DNA of 64,000 nt, taken from Anthopleura xanthogrammica. Taxonomy: Eukaryota; Cnidaria; Anthozoa; Actiniaria; Actiniidae. Location of the stretch: contig OZ025222.1 in assembly GCA_964019055.1 (NCBI GenBank), forward strand, positions 3,179,746 through 3,243,745. The letters are read 5' to 3'. Both the position numbers and the translations under genes were made by a program. Within the stretch, counting starts at the first letter, position 1. Each line of letters begins with the position of its first letter. The notes under the pieces were generated by a model. That model had not been told where the DNA came from. It ran no database searches and saw nothing but the letters and a program-made list of their open reading frames with translations. Positions 12,340 to 22,715 of the stretch are shown here, in pieces.

Positions 12340-12480
12340 TTTGATGTCCAAAATTTCTCGCCGTGGTCACAAATTCCAAACCCTTTTCTATACCTCTGGC
12401 CTAACAAACGTACCTCTTTCGGGCGGAGCATCCCGGCGTATAGCCCACTGCCGAGTAGAGGGTTACTCCTCAATAACCGC
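12340..12480. repeat. Degenerate relative of the hAT-like MITE
   Basis: Shares CTTTCGGGCGGAGCATCCC and TTTTCTATACC words with the intact elements at 13791, 38444 and 59543, but lacks the G/C-run ends and most spacing. Old or partial copy. Confidence 0.5.
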
Positions 12481-12585
12481 TACAAATAACCCCCTCCTTC
12501 CACCTAAACACAAGCAAGCTCGTAAATTCCAGAAACCCCAGGATAAAACTCTAAATAGGGTATCTAACGATACCTTGGTTTATTG

Positions 12586-12749
12586 TTTTGAATAATTCGC
12601 AGTTACCACTACTTCGGTGTCCAATATTATGGGGAATGCTGGAGTGCTCCAGACAGCAAAGCGTCCGAAAGGTAAAAGATTCATGGACCTTCAAAGACCT
12701 GTGCTAATGGCGTAGGGGGTAGCTTAGCAAACATGGTCTACAAAATCAA
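12586..12749. repeat. Dispersed repeat, copy 2
   Basis: Second copy of the 546-706 repeat, same orientation, with scattered substitutions. Confidence 0.75.
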
Positions 12750-13370
12750 CCCACTAGACGGGGATTGAACTGGTAACAGTATTAGGCCAATCAGATCATC
12801 ACGTTCTCACGGCCATTTCGCATTAATTAGGTAAACACGGACAGCAGCTGAGTGCTATGTCTCTGCTTATAGTTTATTTCAGAATACAAATCAAGGAATG
12901 ATATAATTAGGTGTGATTTTCGATGTTATGATTACAATATTTATGAAATACTGACTAACAAGACGCATGCGCAATTAAACAGAAATCTAACATGAAATTA
13001 TGCCCTATGGTATTTCTCGTTCTAATAACATTTTTAAGGATCTCATTACCAGCCTACAATGACAGGCAAACACTGCCCGTTATGTGCTATCAACCAGAGA
13101 GTATTCTAATGCCTGGTATCAATCAGCTGAATGAATCTCATGAATCTCATTACCATCCTACAATAGAGTCAATCAGCTGAATGAACCACATCACAAGTCT
13201 ACAATGACAGTATTCTATTGCATGGTATCAATCAGCGGAATAAATCTCATGAATCTCATTACCAGCCTACAGCCAGGGAGTATTCTATTCCATGGTATTA
13301 TTTAAGCCGGTGTCAGTTAATCAGGGTTCAACTATAACCTACATACCGAAGCTGAGCATGCGCATTAAGG

Positions 13371-13651
13371 TTACGTACAATTATATCTCACTTCGGTATA
13401 TTTGAAGAAACCTGGACACGGATCTCCAAAAAAAGAGTTATTTGAGTCAATCCGGCAACTCTGTGTTCCCTTGCAAAGGTCGGTAACCTTTGTGAGAGAA
13501 TTTGCTACATTTCCACATGGAACTTTCATTTCCTTATGCTTACAGATGCTTGTCGTGGAACGTCCATACAAAGCCCAATAAATATTGAGAAATTTTCCTG
13601 AAGGGCAGATGAGGTTGACTCGACCTTGACCTTCACAAACAATTTTTGGGT
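13371..13651 (-). CDS. Gene B SUEL lectin terminal exon
   Basis: Encodes [28 protein letters not shown], then [17 protein letters not shown] and stop: a complete SUEL/Gal_Lectin domain of about 93 residues in one exon. Confidence 0.88.
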
Positions 13652-16600
13652 CTATAAAAAATGTTAATATTTTAATTTAAGAAATAAATGAACTAAAACT
13701 CTTGCTTGCTCGTCTCGTCTCGTCTCCTCTGCTCTCCTCTCCTTAAACAAACATTCTTAAACGGTAGACGAAAGTCGGGTTGTTTGTAAGCCCGGGGGGG
13801 GGGGTACTTCGGGTTGTTTCATACGCGGATGCTCAGCCCGGACTCTCGACCTCTTACCCTTTCCTATACCAAATATCCGCAAAAGAAGTACCCCTTTTTT
13901 ATACCTTTTTGCCTGAAAAGGTACCCCTTTCATATACCTTTTAAGAAAATCTACCCCTTTTTATACCAAAACTCCCAAATTTCCACCCCTTTGCTATACG
14001 TGCGGCCTGAAAAAAGTACCCCTTTCGGGCGGAGCATCCCCGTATAGTCCATTATAGGGAGTACCCCCCCCCCCGGGTTTGTAAGCCACGCATAACAAGA
14101 GCTAGATTTCATTTCACGAAGTGTTTTACCTCATGACATTTCTTTCGACATAAACCCCTCTATCCAGAGTCCCCTCCTAAGGGAATTACCAAGGGACACA
14201 CTTACCAATGATACATTTGGAGTCATTCATTTTGTAGCCAACATTGCACTGACAGTGAAAGGATCCAATTGTGTTCTGACATATACTCGACTCAGGACAC
14301 TGCGATTGGTATGTCTCGCATTCGTCAATGTCTAGAAAGGTAATAAAAAAGTAAACATATATAATAAGAGGAAACTTCAAAGACAGAAAAAGCAAAGAAA
14401 ACAATGGAAATCTGTGTAGACCCCTTACACGTGACGTCAAAGCAGCTTAATTCGGAAGACAAAACAAAAGAATTTCAACTGATCTCCTGAGAATTGAAAC
14501 GTATTTTTTTGTCCTCCAATTGAAATGCATTTCGACGTGCTGCAAGGGGTCCATAGTTGTAGGAACATATTTTTTTAAATCACAATTAGGTTGTAAAGAC
14601 AATAGATCTATTTAGCTTTAGCATAATGTTTTCCCATTTCAGACCACGTGTCAATCCCTAGAGTATAGTTTTCATTGTTTAATCGTTGCGCATAAGCTAG
14701 GTAATGTATTTGCGACCAGGCCTGCATACGAATTCACCAAAGTTGTTAGCCTTGAGCCCGTGCATTTTTGTAATGCGGTATTGTATAAAAATATAAATAA
14801 AACGAAGGGAAAACCCCCAGCTCGCCGTTCATTCAACCAACTTTCGCATGTATTTCGATATTTTTTTTATTTTCATAAAAACTGTACGTGTCGAAAGTAT
14901 TTGAATATATTGAAAGAAGAAAATAAACAACGGATTAAGAGTGCAATGTTCATGTGAAACTTCTTTGCACCTTGATTTAATATAAACATGCTTTTTGGAA
15001 GGGAATTTAGTCGAGCTCCTTTCACCATGAAAGGAGGTTCGCAGAGTCGTGTTTTGGACTTGAACGACGATTCAATGAACTTTTGAAGTCGTGAAGTTGA
15101 CCGTCGTCCCTAATGGCTTCTAAACCTATGTAAAACCCGCACTGACCAATTATCATTTCGAGGGAGGGGAGCCTCGACGTATTAAAAAAATTAAAGTTTA
15201 TTTGATGCTTTACATTTTCAAGAATGATTTTATTTTTTTGACGATAATTGTTATATCATGTTGTAAATATTGTTGTATATTGATTTTTAAAAGTTTTTTG
15301 AGTTTTAGTTTCGATTTTTCTGACCAAAAAAAATCATTCGTACCCTACTCTACTGAGGCAGGTTTTGGTGCGCAATTTTTTCCTGTCATGGGCTATGCTA
15401 ACAACTTGAGCTTGTTAGCTTCGCGCTGATTGGCTAGTTACATTTTCTTGTATCATAAAGAGAAGACACATGAATATCACATGTGGCCTAAAATGAGAAA
15501 ACATTACGTCGAAGCTTAAAAAGGTCGATCGTCAAACTGTGTTGTTAGATGCACAGTTTATCTTATCAATTGCGATGCTTGCATTTAATCTGTTAGTCTT
15601 TCAACCACATTAAAATTTTGAAAGAGGTTTGTAAGGCAAAAAGAAAGGCACTATATACGTGGAATGTACTCTGTTTAACCACGGGGAATCGACCAATCAG
15701 AACAGTTCATAGACAGTTGTAGTAAAAAGCCATGTTTCTGACCAACCTTCGTTGCAGCTTGAACCTTGGAACCCACGAAGACAGACACACCAGTGCTGTT
15801 TGGTCTCATCTCTTATGTTGGTTCGACAAGTGCTGTTCTTGTGGCACGAGTTGTTCAGACAACCATTCTGTAAGGAAGATTTTAAATTACTTTAACATTT
15901 TATCCATCTATCCCTTCTATTCCATCCATCCATCAATGAAACCATCCATCCATGCATCCATCCACGAATCCATCCATCTATGCATTCATCCATCTATGCA
16001 TCCATCCATCCATGCATGCATGCATCCATCCTTCCATCCATCCATCCATCCATCCATCCATCCATCCATCCATCCATCCATCCATCCATCCATCCATCCA
16101 TCCATCCATCCATCCATCCATCCATCCATCCATCCATCCATCCATCCATCCATCCATCCATCCATCCATCCATCCATCCATCCATCCATCCATCCATCCA
16201 TCCATGCATCCAGGCATGCATCCATCCTTCCATCTATCCATCCATCCATCCATCCATCCATCCATCCATACATCTATCCTTCCATCCATCCATCCATCCA
16301 TCCATCCATCCATGCATCCATCCATCCATGCATGCATCCATCCATCCATCCATCCATCCATCCATCCATCCATCCATCCATCCATCCATCCATCCATCCA
16401 TCCATCCATCCATCCATCCATCCATCCATCCATCCATCCATCCATCCATCCATCCAACAATCTAACCATCCAACCATCCAGCCATTTTATGTTTTTATCT
16501 TCCTCAGATAGAATTCTATGAAATATTAAGTAAAATATTTACCTCTGTACCCATGTAAACATATCCAGGCATTTCAACAAAGTCCTGTGGATGCTGAATG

Positions 16601-17292
16601 TGATCGGAGTCATTGATCTCGCATGCTGTTGTATTTTTCTTGTAGTTGTACGACACACATGTATCAGTATTATAACACATGATATGGCACAGGGTTTCTG
16701 TTTCTGTCCACATTCTCTCGATAACATGACCTCTAAGGTAGTTTTTGTCTGTGTCCTTTGGTGCATAGAACATTGACTTACAGCTTTCAGCTGAAAATAT
16801 GAAAATATAATGTTCAAAAAACCGGGTTAGTTGCGCAATTCATTCGTGCAACCAACCAACCAACCAACCAACCAACCAACCAACCAACCAACCAACCAAC
16901 CAACCAACCAACCAACCAACCAACCAACCAACCAACCAACCACAACCAACCAACCAACCAACCAACCAACCAACCAACCAACCAACCAACCAACCAACCA
17001 ACCAACCAACCAACCAACCAACCAACCAACCAACCAACCAACCAACCAACCAACCAACCAACCAACCAACCAACCAACCAACCAACCAACCAATTTGATT
17101 TTTTTGGAGAGAGGAAAAACTGGAGAAAAATTGTCGAATGACAGGAGAAAGCCAACAAGCAACTCTTAAGACAGACTGGAATTTAAAACTAGGGTCGGAA
17201 TCAAGCCAACTGTATTTACCTTTAGAAATGTAGTGTATTATAGACCATATGACCGCGATGGCCTCCAAACCAAACAGAATTTTCGATAGCAT
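13371..17292 (-). CDS. Gene B: secreted PAN - EGF - EGF-CA - SUEL lectin protein
   Basis: Five coding exons join in phase to 849 nt, 282 aa: 17292-17220 (signal peptide, residues 1-24), 16790-16543 (PAN/apple-like, 25-107), 15867-15747 (EGF, 108-147), 14331-14206 (EGF-CA, 148-189) and 13651-13371 (SUEL lectin to stop). Likely a secreted or extracellular-matrix sugar-binding protein; no transmembrane segment follows the signal. An acceptor TTCTCTTACAG lies 13 nt upstream of the ATG, so there is probably an upstream 5'UTR exon. The EGF exon uses a weak GTTGGT donor. Neighbouring genes A and C are paralogues in the same orientation. The stop comes immediately after RYNCT, two residues shorter than A and C. 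The ligand is not known from sequence. Confidence 0.82.
13791..14077. mobile_element. hAT-like MITE with 8-bp target duplication (gene B intron)
   Basis: 287 bp. Begins CCCGGGGGGGG-TACTTCGGG and ends GAGTACCCCCCCCCCCGGG, so the termini are inverted. Flanked by the direct repeat TTTGTAAG (13783-13790 and 14078-14085). An 8-bp duplication is typical of hAT elements. Internal sequence has repeated ACCCCTTT and TATACC words. Intact relatives lie at 38444-38738 and 59543-59824. Confidence 0.85.
14206..14331 (-). CDS. Gene B EGF-CA exon
   Basis: 126-nt phase 1-1 exon beginning DIDEC and containing [17 protein letters not shown], the Asn/aromatic calcium-binding EGF signature. The amino-acid sequence appears identical to gene C. 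Confidence 0.88.
14417..14556. mobile_element. MITE family 1 in gene B intron
   Basis: Complete foldback copy: starts TAGACCCCTTACACGTGACG and ends with GACGTGCTGCAAGGGGTCCA. Same position as the copy in gene C. Confidence 0.8.
14622..15515. mobile_element. MITE family 2 split by an inserted segment
   Basis: The left arm (14622-14692, CATTTCAGACCACGTGTCAA) and right arm (15465-15515, GTGGCCTAAAATGAGAAAAC) match the compact element at 27335-27473. In gene B they are separated by about 0.77 kb of sequence absent from gene C. The inserted part has no domain I recognise. Confidence 0.65.
15747..15867 (-). CDS. Gene B EGF exon
   Basis: 121-nt exon. Six-cysteine EGF pattern starting [14 protein letters not shown], then [13 protein letters not shown]. 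Compared with gene C, Pro is replaced by His and by Leu beside the second and fifth cysteines. Donor is GAAG/GTTGGT, which is weak but is the only in-phase choice and is shared with gene C. Confidence 0.8.
15905..16457. repeat. (CATC)n array in gene B intron
   Basis: About 550 bp of CATC units with interspersed CATG variants, between the EGF and PAN exons. The long open frames of HPSI or DGWM repeats on both strands are artefacts. The gene C copy is about 315 bp. Confidence 0.95.
16543..16790 (-). CDS. Gene B PAN/apple-like exon
   Basis: 248-nt exon. Encodes [17 protein letters not shown], then the cysteine cluster [18 protein letters not shown] and TACEIN, the usual PAN spacing. Acceptor TTTTCAG, donor AGAG/GTAAAT, ends in phase 0. 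Two residues differ from gene C here. Confidence 0.8.
16847..17092. repeat. (CCAA)n array in gene B intron 1
   Basis: Nearly perfect CCAA tetranucleotides, one CCACAACC interruption near 16939. Open frames of LVGW or TNQP are artefacts. Confidence 0.95.
17099..17166 (-). mobile_element. SINE tail fragment
   Basis: Resembles the 3' half of the tRNA-derived SINE at 24466-24626 (GGAGAGAGGAAAAACTGGAG and GAGAAAGCCAACAAGCAACT) without the tRNA-like promoter. Confidence 0.55.
17220..17292 (-). CDS. Gene B signal-peptide exon
   Basis: Starts [20 protein letters not shown] and ends in AAAG/GTAAAT, phase 1. Hydrophobic core fits a secretory signal. The ATG shares an AAATTTGATGAG upstream context with the corresponding gene C exon, which supports this start. 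Confidence 0.75.
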
Positions 17293-17305
17293 CTCATCAA
17301 ATTTC

Positions 17306-17770
17306 CTGTAAGAGAAAAGAAAGTGAAGTTGAGTTTCGTTCCTTAAGTTGTTTCCCTTGCTAAGGATGATTCGCAATTCATTCACACATATTACAATAAT
17401 TAATTATAATACAATGAACGTTGTAAAAATATAAAAAATAACAAATAAAAAATAGAAATTATTTTTTTTCGCAAAACAGGTGTAATTATTTCACTATTTT
17501 GAAGGTTTAGACCGACATTTTTGAGATTATCTTGTTGGTATACACTAAAACAGTTATTCTCATAAATCTAGGGGGCTTTAGAATCAAAATTTAAAAACTA
17601 TTTCTAATTAATTCCTAATTGTTATTTTTATGTGTCAACATTCTTACAATTAGATGTATATAAATACTGAAAAAAGTAAATTATATATATTAAGTGTGTT
17701 AGTTGATGTAGTGTAAATTTTTAACATCAAAAATAATTTATACTACGTACTCAAATGCGCTTGGGTATTT
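17306..17770. other. Upstream of gene B, AT-rich, no gene seen
   Basis: AT-rich. Contains ACATTTTTGAGATTATCTTG near 17516, the reverse complement of a word found near 45890, 61180 and (partly) 29505, so part of it belongs to a dispersed repeat. A promoter or 5'UTR exon for gene B may lie here but is not visible. Confidence 0.4.
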
Positions 17771-17905
17771 GGTACGTCCTCTTATTTATCACGATATGAC
17801 GTCTAAAGTTGGTCAAAAAGTTATGTACCCACGAGGCGTACGCTATGCTTCGTAACATTTTGACCAACGTTTGACGATATATCGTGGTAAATATGAGGAC
17901 ATAAC
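17771..17905. mobile_element. Foldback element
   Basis: Imperfect palindrome: GTACGTCCTCTTATTTATCA near 17772 returns as TGGTAAATATGAGGACATAA near 17884, with GTTGGTCAAAA/TTTTGACCAAC in the inner arms. Confidence 0.75.
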
Positions 17906-17989
17906 ACGTTAAACCATCAGAATTTTTTTTTACCAGGACAAAGTCAAATAAAAGATCAAAAAATGAAGAAAAAGTTTGAAAGAAAAAAT

Positions 17990-18190
17990 TGTTTCAAGCG
18001 CGCGCTGGCCATGGCTCCGTGCGTGCTCTCTGGCAGTTGATGTAATGACCTTGGGTAATCGCATGGTTATGTACTAGATGTAAGCATCATTCTTGTCATT
18101 GTTAACATCATTTTCCCTGACGATGGATCAGAGACCCGAAAGCTTGGAATTTAATTTTTTATTTTTTATTTTTAATTATTTCTAAAGATA
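17990..18190 (+). mobile_element. Probable Penelope-type retroelement 3' tail
   Basis: Begins near GCGCGCGCT and carries, at 18117-18145, CTGACGAT + hairpin + GAAAGCTTGG, followed by an A/T-rich tail. The layout matches the 3' region of the Penelope-like element at 19918-21933 and the insert at 58073-58373. No coding part remains. Confidence 0.5.
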
Positions 18191-18839
18191 ACTGTGTTGA
18201 CGAAGCGTATTCAACCCTGAAATGAAACCAACCTACAACCATGCATATTTTGAATTATAAAACTATGTATAGATGCAATTTGAAATCTTTCGAAAACAAA
18301 CGAGTGCAAATTAATTCCAATTTGAACGAAAAACTATATTAATTTATTCCTTCCAACAAACTGTTGGGGGAGAGCTTTACAGGTGATCACCTAGAGGATA
18401 GTCTCCCAACAGTTGTTTTGACAGTTGTGTTTCATAACCGCTACTTAAAATTCAAAAAAAATATTATTACATAGCTCCTGATAATGTCATTTGAAAAGAT
18501 AACGTCGCATATGAGACTGCTTAGCGCCTACATTGAATAGCTTTTCATTAATTTAGTGAATTTTATTGAATGCACGGGCAGATGTTTTAGCTTATTCCAG
18601 AGAGATAATTGTATTGTTGACAGTGGGATGGCTTTCCTTATTATTAATTTTTTTTCGCTATTCTGATCGAAAGAAAAAACCTTAGATAATTGTGTCGGCA
18701 CCTAATCCTTCACCTCTCTTACGAATGGGGAATTTACCTAGCTACCAATTCCGAATATTCCCCTCGTTTGGACCGGTTATGTTTCTTGCAGATGACTGAT
18801 CGAACTTTGAAACAACTTCTGGCCGCTGATCAAAGTCAA

Positions 18840-19295
18840 ATTGTAACTCAAAGATCGACCCCAGAAAAACAAACTCTGGGATGACCAAAGCCAGGGAACA
18901 GCTAACTCACAGATTGAACCCTGAAACAACCTCTGGGCTGATCTAAGTCAGTGCACGGCTAACTCACAGATTGAACCTTGAAACAACCTCTGGGCTGATC
19001 TAAGTGAGGCTAACTCACAGATTGAGCTCTGAAACAACCTCTTGGCTGATCTAAGTCAGTGCACGGCTAACTCACAGATTGAACCTTGAAACAACCTCTG
19101 GGCTGATCTAAGTGAGGCTAACTCACAGATTGAGCTCTGAAACAACCTCTGGGCTGATCTAAGTGAGGCTAACTCACAGATTGAGCTCTGAAACAACCTC
19201 TGCATGGGCTGATCTAAGTGAGGCTAACTCACAGATTGAGCTCTGAAACAACCTCTGGGCTAGCTGCCATCAGGGCACGGCTAACTCACAGATCT
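18840..19295. repeat. Minisatellite with ~50-57 bp units
   Basis: Eight or so units with GGCTAACTCACAGATTGA and GAAACAACCTCTGGGCTGAT. The same family occurs at 46590-46815, 61890-62310 and as a trace near 63745-63805. Confidence 0.88.
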
Positions 19296-20002
19296 AATTG
19301 ATATCTAACATATGACACCGACGCATAAAAAAAGAGAGAAAAGACAATCAAGAAAAAAAAATCGGAAAACCAAAATTCTGTTTCAGTATAGTACGTTATT
19401 GACCAACTATGGTCAACTTGGGAACTTGGGAACTTGGGTTATGGCATTATTTTGGCTTTGCAATATTTCCCCCCAGGAGTAACAATATTATGTGAATCCT
19501 TTGGAATCTATCATATTGTTCTTTACTCTAGGCTAAGAATCCTACGAAAAAGGTTTTGTAGCTTTACAACTGGCCCTAAAATTCTGATTTTTTCACTGAA
19601 ATATTTTACTAATACGCTTTAATATTATTATTTTCATACCTTTCAGTGTCTGTACATAAATGTAGTTGCTCAAACGTCCGCGCGCCTTCTTGTAACCAGC
19701 CACTGAACGAAACACAATGTTTTAGACCAGATAGATAAATGAAAACTGAATTGTTTTCGTCGATAGGAAATTTTATTAATAGGCCAAACAGGTGAAAAAT
19801 AAGCTAAAAAATGCCCCAAGGCAAATTGGTCTTCAAGACCCTCCTGAAAATCATCACCGATAAGTATGGCTTCCTTTCTGTAATGGTATAAAGTATTTTT
19901 AAGCATTAAACATTCCTAGTAAAAATGTTGAATTTGCAACCAGGATTCATAATTTTAAATCAATTAGTTGACTCTGGTTTGTTTTAAAGTATGTTTTTTT
20001 CA

Positions 20003-20034
20003 AGACGTTTCGATCTGGACTCAGATCTTCTTCA
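20003..20034 (-). other. Hairpin motif, left arm of Penelope-like element
   Basis: Reverse complement reads CTGAAGAA, stem GATCTG/CAGATC with loop AGTC, then GAAACGTC. Mirror copy at 21853-21884. Resembles a hammerhead ribozyme core (CUGAUGA...GAAA) but with a U-to-A change and one extra base before stem II. Confidence 0.55.
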
Positions 20035-20093
20035 GTTATCGTTACAAGTGAATTCGTTATAATACCATCGCGAGCAGAATTTGAAAATATTGT

Positions 20094-20628
20094 TTAAGCG
20101 CGCGCCATTCTAGAATTTACAATTATTTTATATAATTTAGGTATAGCAATGCGATCATTTCCCGCGTTCTTATCAAGTTCAGAGTGCCATGCCTCTAGGA
20201 ATAGTCTCTTGTGCCAATTTTGTTCTCTGTCTACAATTTTAGTATCACTAAATTTAAACTCATGGCCTTTATTGTTCGCATGTTGGGCAATTTTTGATGA
20301 TGGTTGGTTGTTTACTATTGCTCTCTTGTGTTCTTGGACTCTGGTTTTTAGAGCTCTTTCTGTTTGGCCATAGTACACGTAGTGACAATCATTACAGTCA
20401 ATCTTGTATACTACATCCGTTTTAGAGTTTTCATCTTTAGTTGATGTTTGACGAGGAAAGAAGCTATTCAATTTTGACATAGGCTTATGGGCGGTCTTGA
20501 TGCCATAAGGTTTTAATGTTCTGCTTATTTTCTCCGATACTCCACTAATGTATGGTAGTGTAATCATACCTTGTTGGATAGTTTCATCTATGGAGCTGTT
20601 GGTGTTTGGATTGGAGGTAATAGAACTA
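20094..20628 (-). pseudogene. GIY-YIG endonuclease domain of Penelope-like element, left arm
   Basis: Open from the palindrome centre to a stop at 20094 (about 178 codons; the first internal Met is at 20567). Contains VVYKIDCNDCHYVYYGQTER and a conserved RVQEHKRAI, the GIY-YIG nuclease signature used by Penelope-like elements for target cleavage. This is only the C-terminal end of the element polyprotein and has no start of its own, so it is a truncated copy. Confidence 0.8.
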
Positions 20629-21226
20629 TAGTTCTATTACCTCCAATCCAAACACCAACAGCTCCATAGATGAAACTATCCAACAAGGTATGATTACACT
20701 ACCATACATTAGTGGAGTATCGGAGAAAATAAGCAGAACATTAAAACCTTATGGCATCAAGACCGCCCATAAGCCTATGTCAAAATTGAATAGCTTCTTT
20801 CCTCGTCAAACATCAACTAAAGATGAAAACTCTAAAACGGATGTAGTATACAAGATTGACTGTAATGATTGTCACTACGTGTACTATGGCCAAACAGAAA
20901 GAGCTCTAAAAACCAGAGTCCAAGAACACAAGAGAGCAATAGTAAACAACCAACCATCATCAAAAATTGCCCAACATGCGAACAATAAAGGCCATGAGTT
21001 TAAATTTAGTGATACTAAAATTGTAGACAGAGAACAAAATTGGCACAAGAGACTATTCCTAGAGGCATGGCACTCTGAACTTGATAAGAACGCGGGAAAT
21101 GATCGCATTGCTATACCTAAATTATATTTAAGGAATAAAAAACAGTTTTCCGTGTATTATACTCTGATAAAGACACGCGGGATGTGGAGAGAACACGAGA
21201 GAAGCGTAGGAAACCACGACGCGTAG
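20629..21226 (+). pseudogene. GIY-YIG domain, right arm, disrupted by MITE
   Basis: Identical to the left arm up to the PKLY residues near 21125. The frame then runs into the inserted MITE and stops at 21226, so the normal C-terminus is lost. Near-perfect identity between arms indicates a recent inverted duplication. Confidence 0.8.
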
Positions 21227-21757
21227 CGGAGTGGTTTCCAGCTTCTCAAGTGTTCTCTCCACATCCCAAGTGTCTTTATCAGAGTATAATACACGGAAAA
21301 CTGTTTTTTTTATTGCTTTTATAAAATAACTAGCGCTCAAATGCTTTTAAGAAGCAGAGAGAGAAAAAAATGACGTGAGCATGTATTATGCTCTCATAAA
21401 ACATGGCTTTTTGACCAATCAGAGCGCGCGTAATATCAAAGTTATTTTATAATTAAGGAATAAAAAACAGTTTTCCGTGTATTATACTCTGATAAAGACA
21501 CGCGGGATGTAGAGAGAACACGAGAGAAGCGTAGGAAACCACGACGCGTAGCGGAGTGGTTTCCAGCTTCTCAAGTGTTCTCTCCACATCCCAAGTGTCT
21601 TTATCAAAGTATAATACATGGAAAACTGTTTTTTATTGCTTTTATAAAATAACTAACTTTTCGAAAGAGAAAAAAATGACGTGAGCATGTATTATGCTCT
21701 CATAAAACATGGCTTTTTGACCAATCAGAGCGCGCGTAATATCAAAGTTATTTTATA
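21128..21757. mobile_element. Two tandem MITE copies inside the Penelope-like element
   Basis: Units of about 325 bp (21128-21452) and 305 bp (21453-21757), each with an inner palindrome (AACAGTTTTCCGTGTATTAT on the left, the reverse complement some 170 bp later) followed by a second inverted pair (TTATAAAATAAC ... GTTATTTTATAA). They interrupt the right arm after AAATTATAT. Confidence 0.75.
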
Positions 21758-22120
21758 AAAAATAATTGTAAATTCTAGAATGGCGCGCGCTTAAACAATA
21801 TTTTCAAATTCTGCTCGCGATGGTATTATAACGAATTCACTTGTAACGATAACTGAAGAAGATCTGAGTCCAGATCGAAACGTCTTGAAAAAACATACTT
21901 TAAAACAAACCAGAGTCAACTAATTGATTTAAAATTAAACATTCCTCGTTGAACATAATAATAAATAAATAAAATAATCTAACAGAAATTATTCCTTTTA
22001 TTTGAAACAGTTTACGAATGACGGCATTTTAGTAGGTTATTACAGCACTATGTACAAAATGGTGTATTGCTTTGAAGATATCATGGATTGAACATACAAA
22101 CTTGAAAGTGTTCGATTTGG

Positions 22121-22282
22121 CAGTCAAGACTGATCATGACTGATCATGGGGACTGTGCGTTTATGATCGCTGCTCCAATATTATGGAATAGACTACTACC
22201 TTTTTCTATAAGACAAACAGCTACTATTGGCACCTTTAAGTCATTACTAAAGACTTATTTATTTACTAAGTCATATAATTAA
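22121..22282 (+). pseudogene. LINE reverse-transcriptase C-terminal relic
   Basis: The frame ending at TAA 22282 reads GDCAFMIAAPILWNRLL...SFKSLLKTYLF-type sequence. This is the usual end of CR1/L2-type LINE polyproteins (FSVAAPRLWNSLP ... FKSxLKTxLF), here with FMIAAPILWNRL and TFKSLLKTYLFTKSYN. Strongly 5' truncated. Confidence 0.7.
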
Positions 22283-22572
22283 ATTATTATTTATTCGCAG
22301 TTTTCATTATAGTATTATACGTTATTAGCTCAGAGTAATAAATTTCATTATCATATGACCGTATTTCACTGTACGCGTGATTCTAAAAAAAACCTTTGGG
22401 GAAAATGTCGTCAGCAAAAAAAGTACGCTTTTCCGAAAAGTGTAATAACTTCCCGTTCGGACTCGCCGTTCGGACTCGCTGCCGTCAATCATGTAAAAAC
22501 TACGCATTTTGATTCGCATTTATTAAAAACGCTTTGAAATCGATTTTTTATAGGTGGTCATATGATAAAATG

Positions 22573-22715
22573 CTTATTGACTGAGTTAAGGTCGGTCCGA
22601 ACGGGAAAATATTTGGCTCTCGGTCCTTGGCACGGAACTCGCTGCGCTCGTTCCGTACTTCAGGACCTCGAGCCAAATATTTTCCTGTTCGGACCTCCCA
22701 CTCAGTCAATAAGTA
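22573..22715. mobile_element. Foldback element
   Basis: Arms CTTATTGACTGAGT...TCCGAACGGGAAAATATTTG and the reverse complement CAAATATTTTCCTGTTCGGA...ACTCAGTCAATAAG, about 60 bp each, with a short GC-rich centre. Confidence 0.8.

Larger units (their letters stand above)
12847..16820. repeat. Duplicated segment carrying gene B
   Basis: Colinear and very similar to 25769-28535, covering the 3' flank, SUEL, EGF-CA, EGF and PAN exons and their introns. Differences are mostly insertions or deletions: about 0.77 kb extra near 14693-15460, a longer CATC array, and an intact rather than truncated hAT-like MITE. Confidence 0.85.
19918..21933. mobile_element. Palindromic Penelope-like retroelement insertion
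   Basis: Two inverted copies of an element 3' end meet at 20628/20629 (TAGAACTATAGTTCTA). Each arm holds the GIY-YIG domain, a GCGCGCGCT word and the CTGAAGAA hairpin motif. The insertion is bracketed by ATTAAACATTCCT at 19905-19917 and 21934-21946, a 13-bp target duplication. Inverted dimers and 5' truncation are typical of Penelope-like elements. No reverse transcriptase region is present. The right arm is broken by tandem MITEs (21128-21757). Confidence 0.78.

Noticed and set aside
15732..16521. Long open frames of HPSI or DGWM repeats on both strands
   Set aside because: They are translations of the CATC tetranucleotide array inside an intron; all frames on both strands stay open for the same reason.
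16814..17385. LVGW / TNQP repeat frames of 110-181 residues
   Set aside because: Artefact of the CCAA array. Only the first 24 codons of the longest frame (17292-17220) are kept, as the gene B signal exon.
20149..20373. 74-aa plus-strand frame (and its mirror at 20884-21108)
   Set aside because: Antisense shadow of the GIY-YIG domain, duplicated because of the palindrome.
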